Source: Paenibacillus sp. SZ31
GTDB lineage: Bacteria > Bacillota > Bacilli > Paenibacillales > Paenibacillaceae
Length of the DNA: 64,000 nt
Direction of reading: 5' to 3'
Assembly (NCBI RefSeq): GCF_012912005.1
Contig: NZ_JABBEA010000003.1
Span: 434,001-498,000, forward strand
Part shown: piece by piece, positions 1-6,968 of the stretch
How positions within the stretch are numbered: the stretch's first letter is position 1
How the letters are laid out: the number at the start of each line of letters is the position of its first letter
Program-made: the position numbers and the translations under genes
The notes under the pieces: model-generated
The model's input: only the letters and a program-made list of their open reading frames with translations
Databases searched by the model: none
Told to the model about the DNA's origin: nothing

Positions 1-30
1 AAAAGGACACTGGATGATATCCAATGCCCC
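1..30 (-). terminator. Probable terminator of lspA, at the window edge
   Basis: Read on the minus strand, GGCATTGGAT pairs with ATCCAGTGTCC across an ATC loop and is followed by Ts that run to the edge of the window. It lies about 50 bp past the lspA stop codon. The T-run is cut by the edge, so its full length is unknown. Confidence 0.6.
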
Positions 31-79
31 TCATTTAATAAGCTTATATTCAGCCACTGTAACGCTTTTATCCAACCTA

Positions 80-571
80 TTAAGAACGCCCAACCTTCGG
101 CAAAGCATTGCGTAAACGCTTGGCTCGATAACTCTGATATGCACGAATCAACATGCCAATGATAATCATGACCACACCGATGTTAATTGCGACATCAGCG
201 AGATTCAAAATCCCGCGTCCTGACGGAAATACGAGGAAATCCGTTACCCGGGCATAGATAAATCGATCGATTGCATTTCCCAACGCCCCGCCAACCATAA
301 AACCCGCGCCAGCTTGCATCCAGAAACCGCGAATCTCACCTTTACTCCGGTAATACAGCATGCCTGCTATGAACAGAACAGCAATCACACCAAACAGACG
401 CGCATTTCCCTGAAACATGCTGCCCGCCATTCCACTGTTCTCGTAATGCTGTAACTGCATGCCCGAGTTACCCAGTCTCATGACGTCGCCAACTTCCATA
501 TACATCCTCACTGCAATCTTGGTTCCCTGGTCCACCAAAGTCACCAGCAGTGCTACAAAATAAAACAGCAT
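80..571 (-). CDS. lspA: Lipoprotein signal peptidase (signal peptidase II)
   Basis: This is an aspartic membrane protease that cleaves prolipoproteins just before the lipidated cysteine. The 163-aa length is normal for the family. Four hydrophobic segments are visible. The two catalytic-Asp motifs are present: GNAIDRF (Asp about 102) and LNLADVAIN (Asp about 126); the second is a slight variant of the usual FNxAD. The N-terminal VDQGTK motif is also typical. A GGAGGAG ribosome site precedes the ATG. It stands alone, divergent from the UPF0303 gene. Several lipoproteins encoded in this window (at 5812, 17605 and 23461) are plausible substrates. Identity is secure; whether it is the only LspA in the genome cannot be seen. 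Confidence 0.93.
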   Translation of the reverse strand: MLFYFVALLVTLVDQGTKIAVRMYMEVGDVMRLGNSGMQLQHYENSGMAGSMFQGNARLFGVIAVLFIAGMLYYRSKGEIRGFWMQAGAGFMVGGALGNAIDRFIYARVTDFLVFPSGRGILNLADVAINIGVVMIIIGMLIRAYQSYRAKRLRNALPKVGRS

Positions 572-749
572 CGTGCTTCTCCTCCTGCCTACGTAGCAAT
601 AACTTATTTTAACTTTAAGAGTTATGTATATTAGTTTCCCTTCACTTTACCACAGCCGATGTACGGTCTCCAAATGAACGGTCTTTAACCACGCAAATAA
701 CGTCCACTAACATCGTTCAGACTGCATCCAGAAGGGACTACACCAATCC

Positions 750-1277
750 ATGTCGAATGTAGACATCAATCATATATGTAAAGGGGCTGCCTGTAATTTG
801 AACCTGACCATGACAGAGAAATTAAAGGAAATGCAGCAGGAAGAAAAGGACTTGGTATTTGGCAAATTTGATTCTGAAACGGCGCTTAACCTTGGCCTGC
901 ATCTGGTCGAAGAAGCGAAGCGTCGTTCCCAAGCCGTGACCATCGACATAACCCTGAAGGGACATCGTCTCTTTTTGCATGCGATGGAAGGCACTCATCC
1001 CGACAACGAAGACTGGATTCGCCGTAAGAACAACGTAGTGAATCATTTCTCGTCCAGCTCTTGGCACACGGCTCTACGCCTGAGAAACGAGGACCAAACG
1101 CTTGAGCAAGACTTCAATCTGCCTTCATCGGACTATGCCCTGGCCGGTGGCGCTTTCCCGCTGATTCTGGAAACTGAGGGACAGGTCGGCACCATTACAG
1201 TATCGGGTTTGCCTGATGAGGAAGACCATGATCTGGTCACGACAGGCATTCGCTCGTTTTTGTTGCAGCAGAGTTAG
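750..1277 (+). CDS. UPF0303 family protein (GlcG/HbpS-like fold)
   Basis: A 175-aa soluble protein resembling the UPF0303/YBR137W family, which shares the GlcG/HbpS 'heme-degrading' fold. The family signature is visible around residues 55-90, with RRSQAVTIDITLKGHRLF followed by EGTHPDNEDWI. No signal peptide or membrane segment is seen. The start is preceded by a weak GAAGGG about 12 bases upstream. It is monocistronic, divergent from lspA, and ends at a strong bidirectional terminator. The biochemical function of the family is poorly defined and none is asserted here. Confidence 0.8.
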   Translation: MSNVDINHICKGAACNLNLTMTEKLKEMQQEEKDLVFGKFDSETALNLGLHLVEEAKRRSQAVTIDITLKGHRLFLHAMEGTHPDNEDWIRRKNNVVNHFSSSSWHTALRLRNEDQTLEQDFNLPSSDYALAGGAFPLILETEGQVGTITVSGLPDEEDHDLVTTGIRSFLLQQS

Positions 1278-1290
1278 ATTAAATGGAGCC

Positions 1291-1331
1291 AAAAAAAGCC
1301 CACCTGATCAATATAGATCAAGTGGGCTTTA
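1291..1331. terminator. Bidirectional terminator between convergent genes
   Basis: AAAGCCCACCTGATC pairs with GATCAAGTGGGCTTT around a 6-nt loop, with A- and T-runs on the two sides. It lies between the convergent UPF0303 gene and the HAAS-domain membrane gene and can serve both. Confidence 0.85.
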
Positions 1332-1347
1332 CTAGCTAAAGCAGTGC

Positions 1348-2325
1348 TCAGGACGGATTTTTGCTTTTCATAATATGGTACACATTGCTAAAGCTGCCGG
1401 AGAGAATGCCTGTAATCGGGAATATGGCCCAATTGATATCCCACCGTTGATATACAAAGCCTGTGAACAAGAAGATGGCTGTCGCCAGCGGCCATACAAT
1501 CGCTTCCATGGCTCTCACAATTTTTACTTCTTGCTTCTTCTCTACCGTCAACTGGTGCTTCTCCAGCAAGTTCGTGTAAGCCCCCTGAATATTACCGTAA
1601 TATACAAACAGGAATGCTCCTACCCCAGCCATAACCATAAAAGCAGATACACCATAAGAGGCGTAGTTATCATTGATAGATGAGGCTGCGAAAATAAACA
1701 CAGGAGACAGAATGCACAGGCAGACACCCGTAATGATGGCTATACGATAAGTCAGAGCGAAGCTCTCCCGACTATGCTGAATACTCATTTTAAGTGTATA
1801 AGGAAGCTGGAAGCCCTTCTCCATATGACTGAAGCGTTCAAGCTTCATGCCACTGTGAATGAACATGCCTACCGCAATGGCAATCAGCACGAACATGCCG
1901 ATCAGGCCCAGTACAGCCCCCGTTTCCACCGAACGGTTTGCAGCTGAAGTGGCATAGTTCTCAAATAAAGTATCCATGAAAATCAGAAACGCCACACCCG
2001 ACGCGCACAATAAAACACCCAGCCCGATCCAAAATCCGGCATTTCTTTTTGCAGTGGTATATGCGTAGGCTTCTTCTTCCGTCAGCACAGGTACTGCCTC
2101 TTCCGCACTGACTGGTTGAATACCGAGTTCTGCAGTTAGCTCCTCAATATTACCAAATTCTGAGATTACAATACCGATGGCTTCATTCTCTGACTTGCCT
2201 TCCCGCTTCAACTCCAGGTACTTATCTTCCATCCCCGAAAGGAGCTCCTGCTTCAGATGCTCCACCTCGGGTGTCTTCGGTAGACCAGCAAACATGTTCT
2301 CCAGATACACCATAATTGTCTCCAT
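1348..2325 (-). CDS. HAAS/DUF1700-type membrane protein, partner of PadR
   Basis: A 325-aa protein with an N-terminal HAAS (DUF1700, 'permease prefix') helical domain at about residues 5-65, a short linker, and about six hydrophobic segments near 98-117, 137-158, 193-214, 223-243, 273-291 and 296-313. It begins 6 bp after the stop of a PadR regulator and is surely cotranscribed with it. PadR plus HAAS-domain membrane protein is a common Firmicute pairing, thought to act in membrane or stress control; the precise role is unknown. A second in-frame ATG lies four codons downstream (at 2313), so the start is uncertain by a few residues. Confidence 0.75.
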   Translation of the reverse strand: METIMVYLENMFAGLPKTPEVEHLKQELLSGMEDKYLELKREGKSENEAIGIVISEFGNIEELTAELGIQPVSAEEAVPVLTEEEAYAYTTAKRNAGFWIGLGVLLCASGVAFLIFMDTLFENYATSAANRSVETGAVLGLIGMFVLIAIAVGMFIHSGMKLERFSHMEKGFQLPYTLKMSIQHSRESFALTYRIAIITGVCLCILSPVFIFAASSINDNYASYGVSAFMVMAGVGAFLFVYYGNIQGAYTNLLEKHQLTVEKKQEVKIVRAMEAIVWPLATAIFLFTGFVYQRWDINWAIFPITGILSGSFSNVYHIMKSKNPS

Positions 2326-2331
2326 GTTCCG

Positions 2332-2661
2332 TCACAACTCCCTGATAAATAGATTAACAACCTCCTGCGTAACCTTCCATTCCTCACACTTTTCTCTGTA
2401 ATAGTCGAGGCCGGGCGGCGTAATCCGGTAATAGGTACGACGCTTTCCCAAACTATTCTCATCTAGGTAAAACGATTCAATATAACCGTTCTTCTCCAAT
2501 CGGGTGAAGGCCGAGTATAATGTCGTCTCCTTCATGACGTACTTTTCCTCTGTCAGCTGCCTGATGTTCTTGGAAATCTCGTAGCCGTACGACTCCCCTT
2601 CGAGCAACATGTAGAGGATCAGTGTATCATTGTAGCCACGTATAACGTCACTGCTGATCAC
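2332..2661 (-). CDS. PadR family transcriptional regulator
   Basis: A 109-aa winged-helix repressor. The PadR signature runs through residues 12-85: LYMLLEGESYGYEI, then KETTLYSAFTRLEKNGYIES and RRTYYRITPPG. The start is GTG with GGAGGAG eight bases upstream. It is the first gene of a two-gene operon with the HAAS membrane protein. A 19-bp inverted repeat flanks its predicted -10 element (see the operator entry), which suggests autoregulation. Its ligand cannot be read from the sequence. Confidence 0.9.
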   Translation of the reverse strand: MISSDVIRGYNDTLILYMLLEGESYGYEISKNIRQLTEEKYVMKETTLYSAFTRLEKNGYIESFYLDENSLGKRRTYYRITPPGLDYYREKCEEWKVTQEVVNLFIREL

Positions 2662-2680
2662 AAAAGATACTCCTCCTCAT

Positions 2681-2737
2681 TACTTCATCTGTCGTAGTAG
2701 TTGAAGTATAGCACAATTTACTACGACAGGTGAAGTA
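2681..2737 (-). promoter_or_regulatory. Promoter and probable PadR operator
   Basis: TACTTCATCTGTCGTAGTA (2681-2699) and TACTACGACAGGTGAAGTA (2719-2737) are inverted copies of 19 bp with one mismatch, separated by 19 bp. The gap holds a minus-strand TATACT -10 element, with TTCACC as a possible -35. Bracketing of the -10 by the dyad fits binding of a PadR dimer pair at its own promoter. That it binds this PadR is inference. Confidence 0.7.
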
Positions 2738-2757
2738 GTTATTCCAAAAATGGGCAA

Positions 2758-2791
2758 TAAAAAATCCGTACCTGGGATAGGCACGGATTTT
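2758..2791 (-). terminator. Terminator of the nucleoside hydrolase gene
   Basis: On the minus strand AAAATCCGTGCC pairs with GGTACGGATTTT and is followed by further Ts. It sits 32 bp past the stop codon of the hydrolase. The symmetrical A/T flanks could also stop transcription in the other direction. Confidence 0.8.
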
Positions 2792-2822
2792 CTTCTTTTT
2801 CCTGTAGTTAAATTCTTGCGTT

Positions 2823-3770
2823 TTATTGGATCGCTGAGAGAACGTCCAGCAGCATGGATTTGAACTTGGGCCGATCAATGGCTTCACAGACACGTACATT
2901 CGGCTCTTTGCCAAAACGTCCGTTGATATCGACCACGCTATATCCACGTGTCAGTTCTCCTGCCGCTTCCACGTCCACATAATACTGACCCGACTTGGTC
3001 ATGATGGATTCATCTGCCGCTACAGCCATCAACAATGTATCCGGATGAGTGGTGCCATTGAGTTTATGTACCGACTTGTTGAACTGCATAACCACTTTGT
3101 TGATTGCAGTGAAGAAATCGGCACCCGATGTACCTAGAGCCGCAATCTCTGCATGATCGTCATCGTCCATCACTGAATATTGCGTGCACATCTCCCACCC
3201 AACCATCGTGATCGGAATGCCTGCATGCAATACAATTTTCGCTGCTTCCGGGTCCACGTAGAAGTTATACTCGGCTGCCGGTGTGATATTGCCGAGTGCA
3301 TTATTGGTTCCGCCCATGATGTACAGGTGAGCAATCTCCGGAATAATCGTTGGGTCCTTCTGAATCGCCATTGCAATATTAGTCAACGGGGCAATCGCCA
3401 GAAGTTCAATTTCACCTGGATGTGCATGCACCTTCTCAATGATAAAATCAACCGCATGCCCGCTCTCGGGACGCTGATCTGCCTTCGGGAAATGCGCGCC
3501 GCCCATACCATCATCGCCATGCACATCTTCCACTGTCCGGTGCTGAGCTTTACCGTAGGCCATTAGCGGACGCTCGCAACCTTTATACACAGGTACCTTG
3601 CCGCCATGTCCAGCAACCTGTACCGTGTACAGAGCATTTTCAACCTCCTGGTCGAATTGTACGTTACCGCCCGTAATGGTGATGCCTTCCACCTGAAAGT
3701 GGTGCAATGCCGTCAGGATCGCAATCGTATCGTCTCCTGCTGTATCTGTATCGATGATGACTCTTCTCAT
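2823..3770 (-). CDS. Inosine/uridine-preferring nucleoside hydrolase
   Basis: A 315-aa calcium-dependent N-ribohydrolase that splits nucleosides into base and ribose for salvage. The N-terminal calcium-binding signature DTDTAGDDTIAI is intact, and family motifs ITGGNVQ, LLAIAPLTNIAMAIQ and LYIMGGT follow; NFYVDPEAAKIV near residue 175 matches the active-site region. The start was placed at 3770 rather than an upstream in-frame ATG (3803) because GAAGGAG lies just before MRRVIIDTD and nothing precedes the upstream one. Monocistronic, with its own terminator. Substrate preference cannot be assigned. Confidence 0.9.
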   Translation of the reverse strand: MRRVIIDTDTAGDDTIAILTALHHFQVEGITITGGNVQFDQEVENALYTVQVAGHGGKVPVYKGCERPLMAYGKAQHRTVEDVHGDDGMGGAHFPKADQRPESGHAVDFIIEKVHAHPGEIELLAIAPLTNIAMAIQKDPTIIPEIAHLYIMGGTNNALGNITPAAEYNFYVDPEAAKIVLHAGIPITMVGWEMCTQYSVMDDDDHAEIAALGTSGADFFTAINKVVMQFNKSVHKLNGTTHPDTLLMAVAADESIMTKSGQYYVDVEAAGELTRGYSVVDINGRFGKEPNVRVCEAIDRPKFKSMLLDVLSAIQ

Positions 3771-3821
3771 GATGCCGCGCTCCTTCTTCCGTTTGATATT
3801 CATTTAGAACAAAAATACAAC

Positions 3822-3976
3822 ATTACACTTAATAACTCTGCGTACAGAACAATCTTAAGATCGCTGTTACCCTCGAATTTCTTTATATACCTTCTCTCAA
3901 AGGTAAAAATCCGATGATAAAGGCGAACGCTTCGCTTCTCCAGATTCTTTCTGTCCTCTTCGTTTACGTGTAAACA
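3822..3976 (-). repeat. Dispersed repeat family A, copy 1 (inverted orientation)
   Basis: About 155 bp with TTACAC-type ends (ATTACACTT at 3822 and TTTACGTGTAAAC near 3963). Read on the minus strand it aligns with three other copies in this window. Shared blocks include AGATCGCTGTTA, CAAAGGT and TTCTGTCCTCT. It fills most of the 247-bp gap between the nucleoside hydrolase and DUF350 genes and contains no credible ORF. It is a diverged copy. Confidence 0.7.
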
Positions 3977-4017
3977 CTATATTCATTCTAAATTATCGTT
4001 AATCCCTATGTCTTATT

Positions 4018-4422
4018 TTACATCAAAAACGTACCAATGACGATGGAAACACCGATTATAATCGAACGCAGCAGCTGGGCTACCGCCATATTGCCTCGTG
4101 CAATTTCGTCACACACCCGCATTTTTGGAATCAGGAAATCAAATATAATATAGACCAGGCACAACACAATAATTCCAAACGCCGACCACAGCAGCATATC
4201 CAACCACGAATGCGTCGAGAAAGATACCATCCCCACAATAATACACAGTCCCAGCAATTTGCTGCCCATGTACATACCTGCCGCCTCGTTACCTTTGGCG
4301 ATTTCCTCACTATCGTTATACCGGGTCAATTTGCTAAAAGCGAAATATCCACACACCAATACCACCAGCAGAATGCCTACACCCACCGCCACATTCACGA
4401 GGTTTAATCCCAAGTTCTCCAT
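4018..4422 (-). CDS. DUF350 family membrane protein
   Basis: A 134-aa protein with four hydrophobic segments (about 8-28, 52-68, 72-94, 113-132) and two internally similar halves, each holding an EIAxGNxA motif (DSEEIAKGNEAAGMY and CDEIARGNMAVAQL). This is typical of DUF350 (YjfL-like) proteins. The start has a strong GAGGAGGAG site and overlaps the end of the ATP-grasp gene by 19 bp, so it is the last gene of the four-gene cluster. In enterobacteria DUF350 and glutathionylspermidine-synthase-like genes also occur together (yjf operon), which supports a shared envelope-related role; that role is not established. Confidence 0.85.
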   Translation of the reverse strand: MENLGLNLVNVAVGVGILLVVLVCGYFAFSKLTRYNDSEEIAKGNEAAGMYMGSKLLGLCIIVGMVSFSTHSWLDMLLWSAFGIIVLCLVYIIFDFLIPKMRVCDEIARGNMAVAQLLRSIIIGVSIVIGTFLM

Positions 4423-5807
4423 TCCTTCTTCTCCTCCTCATCATTCATCTGTTCACGAACCGTAGCCGCGCAATAATAAGCCATATCTCCGGTCACTTTC
4501 TCCCCAATCCGTGGTAACACCCCAGCCAAACGCCCACCGATAACAAACACCCCTGTAAGCAGATAACCGCTGTACGCTCCAGCTTCCGTCTCGATCACAA
4601 CCTGTTCCATCGGAACCAGCTGCTGATAGATTTTGGGCTGATTTTCGTAATAAGCTGTAATCTCTTCATCCTCTTCTGTTGCTCCAGTTGCAAGATTCGA
4701 TTCTAGCTCCTCGTTAAGGCGACACACTATATTCTGCTTTCCAAAGGCATTGTCCGTTCCTCCATCCAGCAAAAGAGTTCCTCTGCCTTCGCGCCCCCAA
4801 TAGCTCTTGGATACATATGGGATGGCGTTCAGCTCGAAAGGCTCCGCCGAAAAATAGGTTGGCAACAGATATCGGGAAATCACGTCCATCTCTGCTTCAT
4901 CAAAGAGGGTAAACCCGCAATATTCCTGGGTTTGCTCGTTACGCTCGTAAAGTGACCAGATTGCTGCCATGAAACCTTTGCTCTGCATCAGTACATGCTG
5001 AACGGGATTCATCAGGCCCAATCTTCCCTCACGTACAAGTTCAAGCAGCGCAGCCCCAATGTCCACCCCTGTCGTCTCATCCCGATCATCGATCAGATAC
5101 TCCAGCGGATAAAGGCGATACAGCAAGTTAATCTCCCGCCCCCTATGGTAGAGCGCCTCTCCCGGAACAATCTCCAGTTCCTCAAGTGGAGCATAGAAAA
5201 CTTCGTATCCCGCTTCCTGACAGCGTTTCATCAGGTATTCCGTATTTGTTCGATCTTCGACATGTTCGCCAAAAGAAGTGAACGTCACCGGACCCTGTAA
5301 TCCCTGCTCTGCATAGAATCGCAGCCATATCCTGAAACACTCCCGAATACATATATCCATCTCGGCAGATGGTGCAGTCAACGCGGCATCTTCAGCAAGA
5401 CCAACCAGGATATCTTCCAGTGCAGCGGCCTCCGGTATACCCGTAGGAGTGTCCGTATTATTTTCAATACACTTGGGTCCAGCTTCTCCAATAATCCAGT
5501 CCTGACGGGTAATGCCTCCAGTTACCAACTCCATACGTGCCGTCGGAATAAGCCCGGGATGGATACCCAACTGATGCTCCAAAAAAGAATCCGGCATGTA
5601 TTGCTGGATAAATCGCATCACTTTACAGTAAATGCCGTCTACCGTCTCGGCTGCAATACGCAACTCCTCTACCTCCGAGGGAGAATAGACCGTTAATGCA
5701 GGCACACAATATTGCTTCCCGTACATTCGATGGTATGGAATCTGTTGTCCCGCCTCACCCTGAAATACCTCTTCGTGACTTAACGGCAGTTGAACCACTT
5801 GCCTCAT
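4404..5807 (-). CDS. Glutathionylspermidine-synthase-family ATP-grasp protein
   Basis: A 467-aa ATP-grasp ligase-like protein of the GSP-synthase C-terminal family (YgiC/YjfC type). Visible family features are IIGEAGPKCIENNTD followed by TPTGIPEA, the nucleotide-binding KSYWGREGRGTLLLDG near residue 330, and IYQQLVP. It lacks the amidase half of E. coli Gss, as do other stand-alone members. The start at 5807 was chosen because GGGAGGATAAACGG precedes it; the longer frame runs through the upstream lipoprotein gene. It follows the lipoprotein stop by 4 bp and overlaps DUF350. Members of this branch are thought to ligate amines or amino acids to peptides or proteins; the substrate here is unknown. 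Confidence 0.85.
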   Translation of the reverse strand: MRQVVQLPLSHEEVFQGEAGQQIPYHRMYGKQYCVPALTVYSPSEVEELRIAAETVDGIYCKVMRFIQQYMPDSFLEHQLGIHPGLIPTARMELVTGGITRQDWIIGEAGPKCIENNTDTPTGIPEAAALEDILVGLAEDAALTAPSAEMDICIRECFRIWLRFYAEQGLQGPVTFTSFGEHVEDRTNTEYLMKRCQEAGYEVFYAPLEELEIVPGEALYHRGREINLLYRLYPLEYLIDDRDETTGVDIGAALLELVREGRLGLMNPVQHVLMQSKGFMAAIWSLYERNEQTQEYCGFTLFDEAEMDVISRYLLPTYFSAEPFELNAIPYVSKSYWGREGRGTLLLDGGTDNAFGKQNIVCRLNEELESNLATGATEEDEEITAYYENQPKIYQQLVPMEQVVIETEAGAYSGYLLTGVFVIGGRLAGVLPRIGEKVTGDMAYYCAATVREQMNDEEEKKEWRTWD

Positions 5808-5811
5808 CCGT

Positions 5812-6096
5812 TTATCCTCCCGAGCTGCGGAAGAAGCTACCGAAGCCGCTTGATTTGGACTTGGATTTGCTATAGGAGCTGTTACTATCCTTGTTGCTTC
5901 GATACGACGACCCACCGTAGTAATAGTGCCCACTGCTGGAATCATATTCACATCCGGTATCATACTCCGGGTCACATTCATCATTGTTGCTGCCACAACC
6001 GGATAACACGGCAGGAACCGCCAGCATCAGGGAGAAAGCAACCAGCTTCGCTTTTGATCCGGGTTTCGATACTTGCCCCCGCTCTTGGTCACTCAT
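5812..6096 (-). CDS. Small Ser/Gly/Tyr-rich lipoprotein
   Basis: A 94-aa predicted lipoprotein. After an 18-residue basic head and a hydrophobic stretch (about 18-31) comes lipobox LSGC with Cys34. The mature part is acidic then rich in Ser, Tyr and Gly, ending SGFGSFFRSSGG. In arrangement and general make-up it resembles the DUF1190 proteins (YgiB/YjfM) that precede GSP-synthase-like genes in enterobacteria, but I see no clear sequence match. Its ATG shares one base with the stop of the upstream gene (TAATG), indicating translational coupling, and it sits 4 bp before the ATP-grasp gene. It is a candidate substrate or anchor for that enzyme (inference). Confidence 0.75.
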   Translation of the reverse strand: MSDQERGQVSKPGSKAKLVAFSLMLAVPAVLSGCGSNNDECDPEYDTGCEYDSSSGHYYYGGSSYRSNKDSNSSYSKSKSKSSGFGSFFRSSGG

Positions 6097-6563
6097 TACA
6101 GATCCACCTCTTTCATATAAAACAACACTTTCTTGCGATCCGCATCCAGCACGGAATACAGGAACTCATACGTCTTGCCACCGCGAACCATATAATGGTC
6201 CAGCAGTTGCTCGGCAAGCTCCATCGTATAGGTGGAGCTTGCTGTGAGTTCCAACTCCTGAAATGAACTTCCATTCCACAACATATACTCTGCGCTGTAC
6301 ATGGAAGACATTTTGCACATCGCCAGCGCAGCATCCGCAATGGCTGCACCGTACTCGTCCGGCATCTGTTGCTCATACGCCGTCACGTATACTGCATGTT
6401 CCCGCCCATCCTGGCATTCATTGGACAGATGCGCCCAGAGTTTATTTTTCACCAGGGTGGCATCCACCAGTTTGCGCATGAACAGTTCATCTCGTGTGAC
6501 TGAAGTCTGTTCCAGCACCCCTGTCTCCGCTTGTCGATCATCCGACCAACTCCGATACGTCAA
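6096..6563 (-). CDS. Unknown protein, first gene of the ATP-grasp cluster
   Basis: A 155-aa soluble, slightly acidic protein that I do not recognise. It has no signal peptide and no obvious motif. It is the first gene of a tightly packed four-gene set, coupled to the lipoprotein by a TAATG overlap. The start is uncertain: the TTG at 6563 is about 20 bases from the only good ribosome site (GGGAGG, 6584-6589), whereas an in-frame ATC at 6575 lies exactly 8 bases from it and would add MYYS. Position suggests a role in the same envelope process as its neighbours. Confidence 0.65.
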   Translation of the reverse strand: MTYRSWSDDRQAETGVLEQTSVTRDELFMRKLVDATLVKNKLWAHLSNECQDGREHAVYVTAYEQQMPDEYGAAIADAALAMCKMSSMYSAEYMLWNGSSFQELELTASSTYTMELAEQLLDHYMVRGGKTYEFLYSVLDADRKKVLFYMKEVDL

Positions 6564-6668
6564 TGAATAATAGATACCGATAACCTCCCTTTTTGCGAGC
6601 TCTCAGGTGAGCCGTTTCAATTCATACAAACGTATTTAACGCATGGGGAGGTAAAAAGTTACACTAGT

Positions 6669-6787
6669 GAATTAATTTCATAGTACCTTTAGCTGCTTCA
6701 AATCAAGGCTAGACATAGATCAAAATGGTTTAATTTGTCTATGTCTAGTTACAAAACTCCATTTTTAGTGAGTTATGAAATTGATTC
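6669..6787. repeat. Nested inverted-repeat element (foldback)
   Basis: An outer arm GAATTAATTTCATA (6669-6682) pairs with TATGAAATTGATTC (6774-6787) with one mismatch. Inside it, CTAGACATAGA (6709-6719) pairs perfectly with TCTATGTCTAG (6738-6748), with TCAAA/TTTG extending the inner stem. The 119-bp unit holds no ORF and occupies the middle of the 405-bp gap between the cluster promoter and the ABC-F stop codon. It could be a miniature mobile element or a structured transcript. Confidence 0.6.
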
Positions 6788-6968
6788 TATTCCCCATGAC
6801 ATGTAAAAATAGCTACTATTCGAGGTGCTATTGATGGTGCTACACTCGCGTTTTAACGCTTGCTTGGCAACCATGCAGATTCCGCGTTTGGTATGTAACC
6901 CCGGTCAAAAAGGCCGGAGAAAATTCTCCGACCTCGTTTGTTCCATCTTATGCTCATGCCAATCTGAC

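Noticed and set aside
5808..5996. N-terminal extension of the ATP-grasp frame
   Set aside because: It overlaps the lipoprotein gene in another frame; the ribosome site lies before MRQVV at 5807.
5790..6266. 158-aa plus-strand frame
   Set aside because: His/Cys-rich shadow of the lipoprotein and the unknown gene; no start support.
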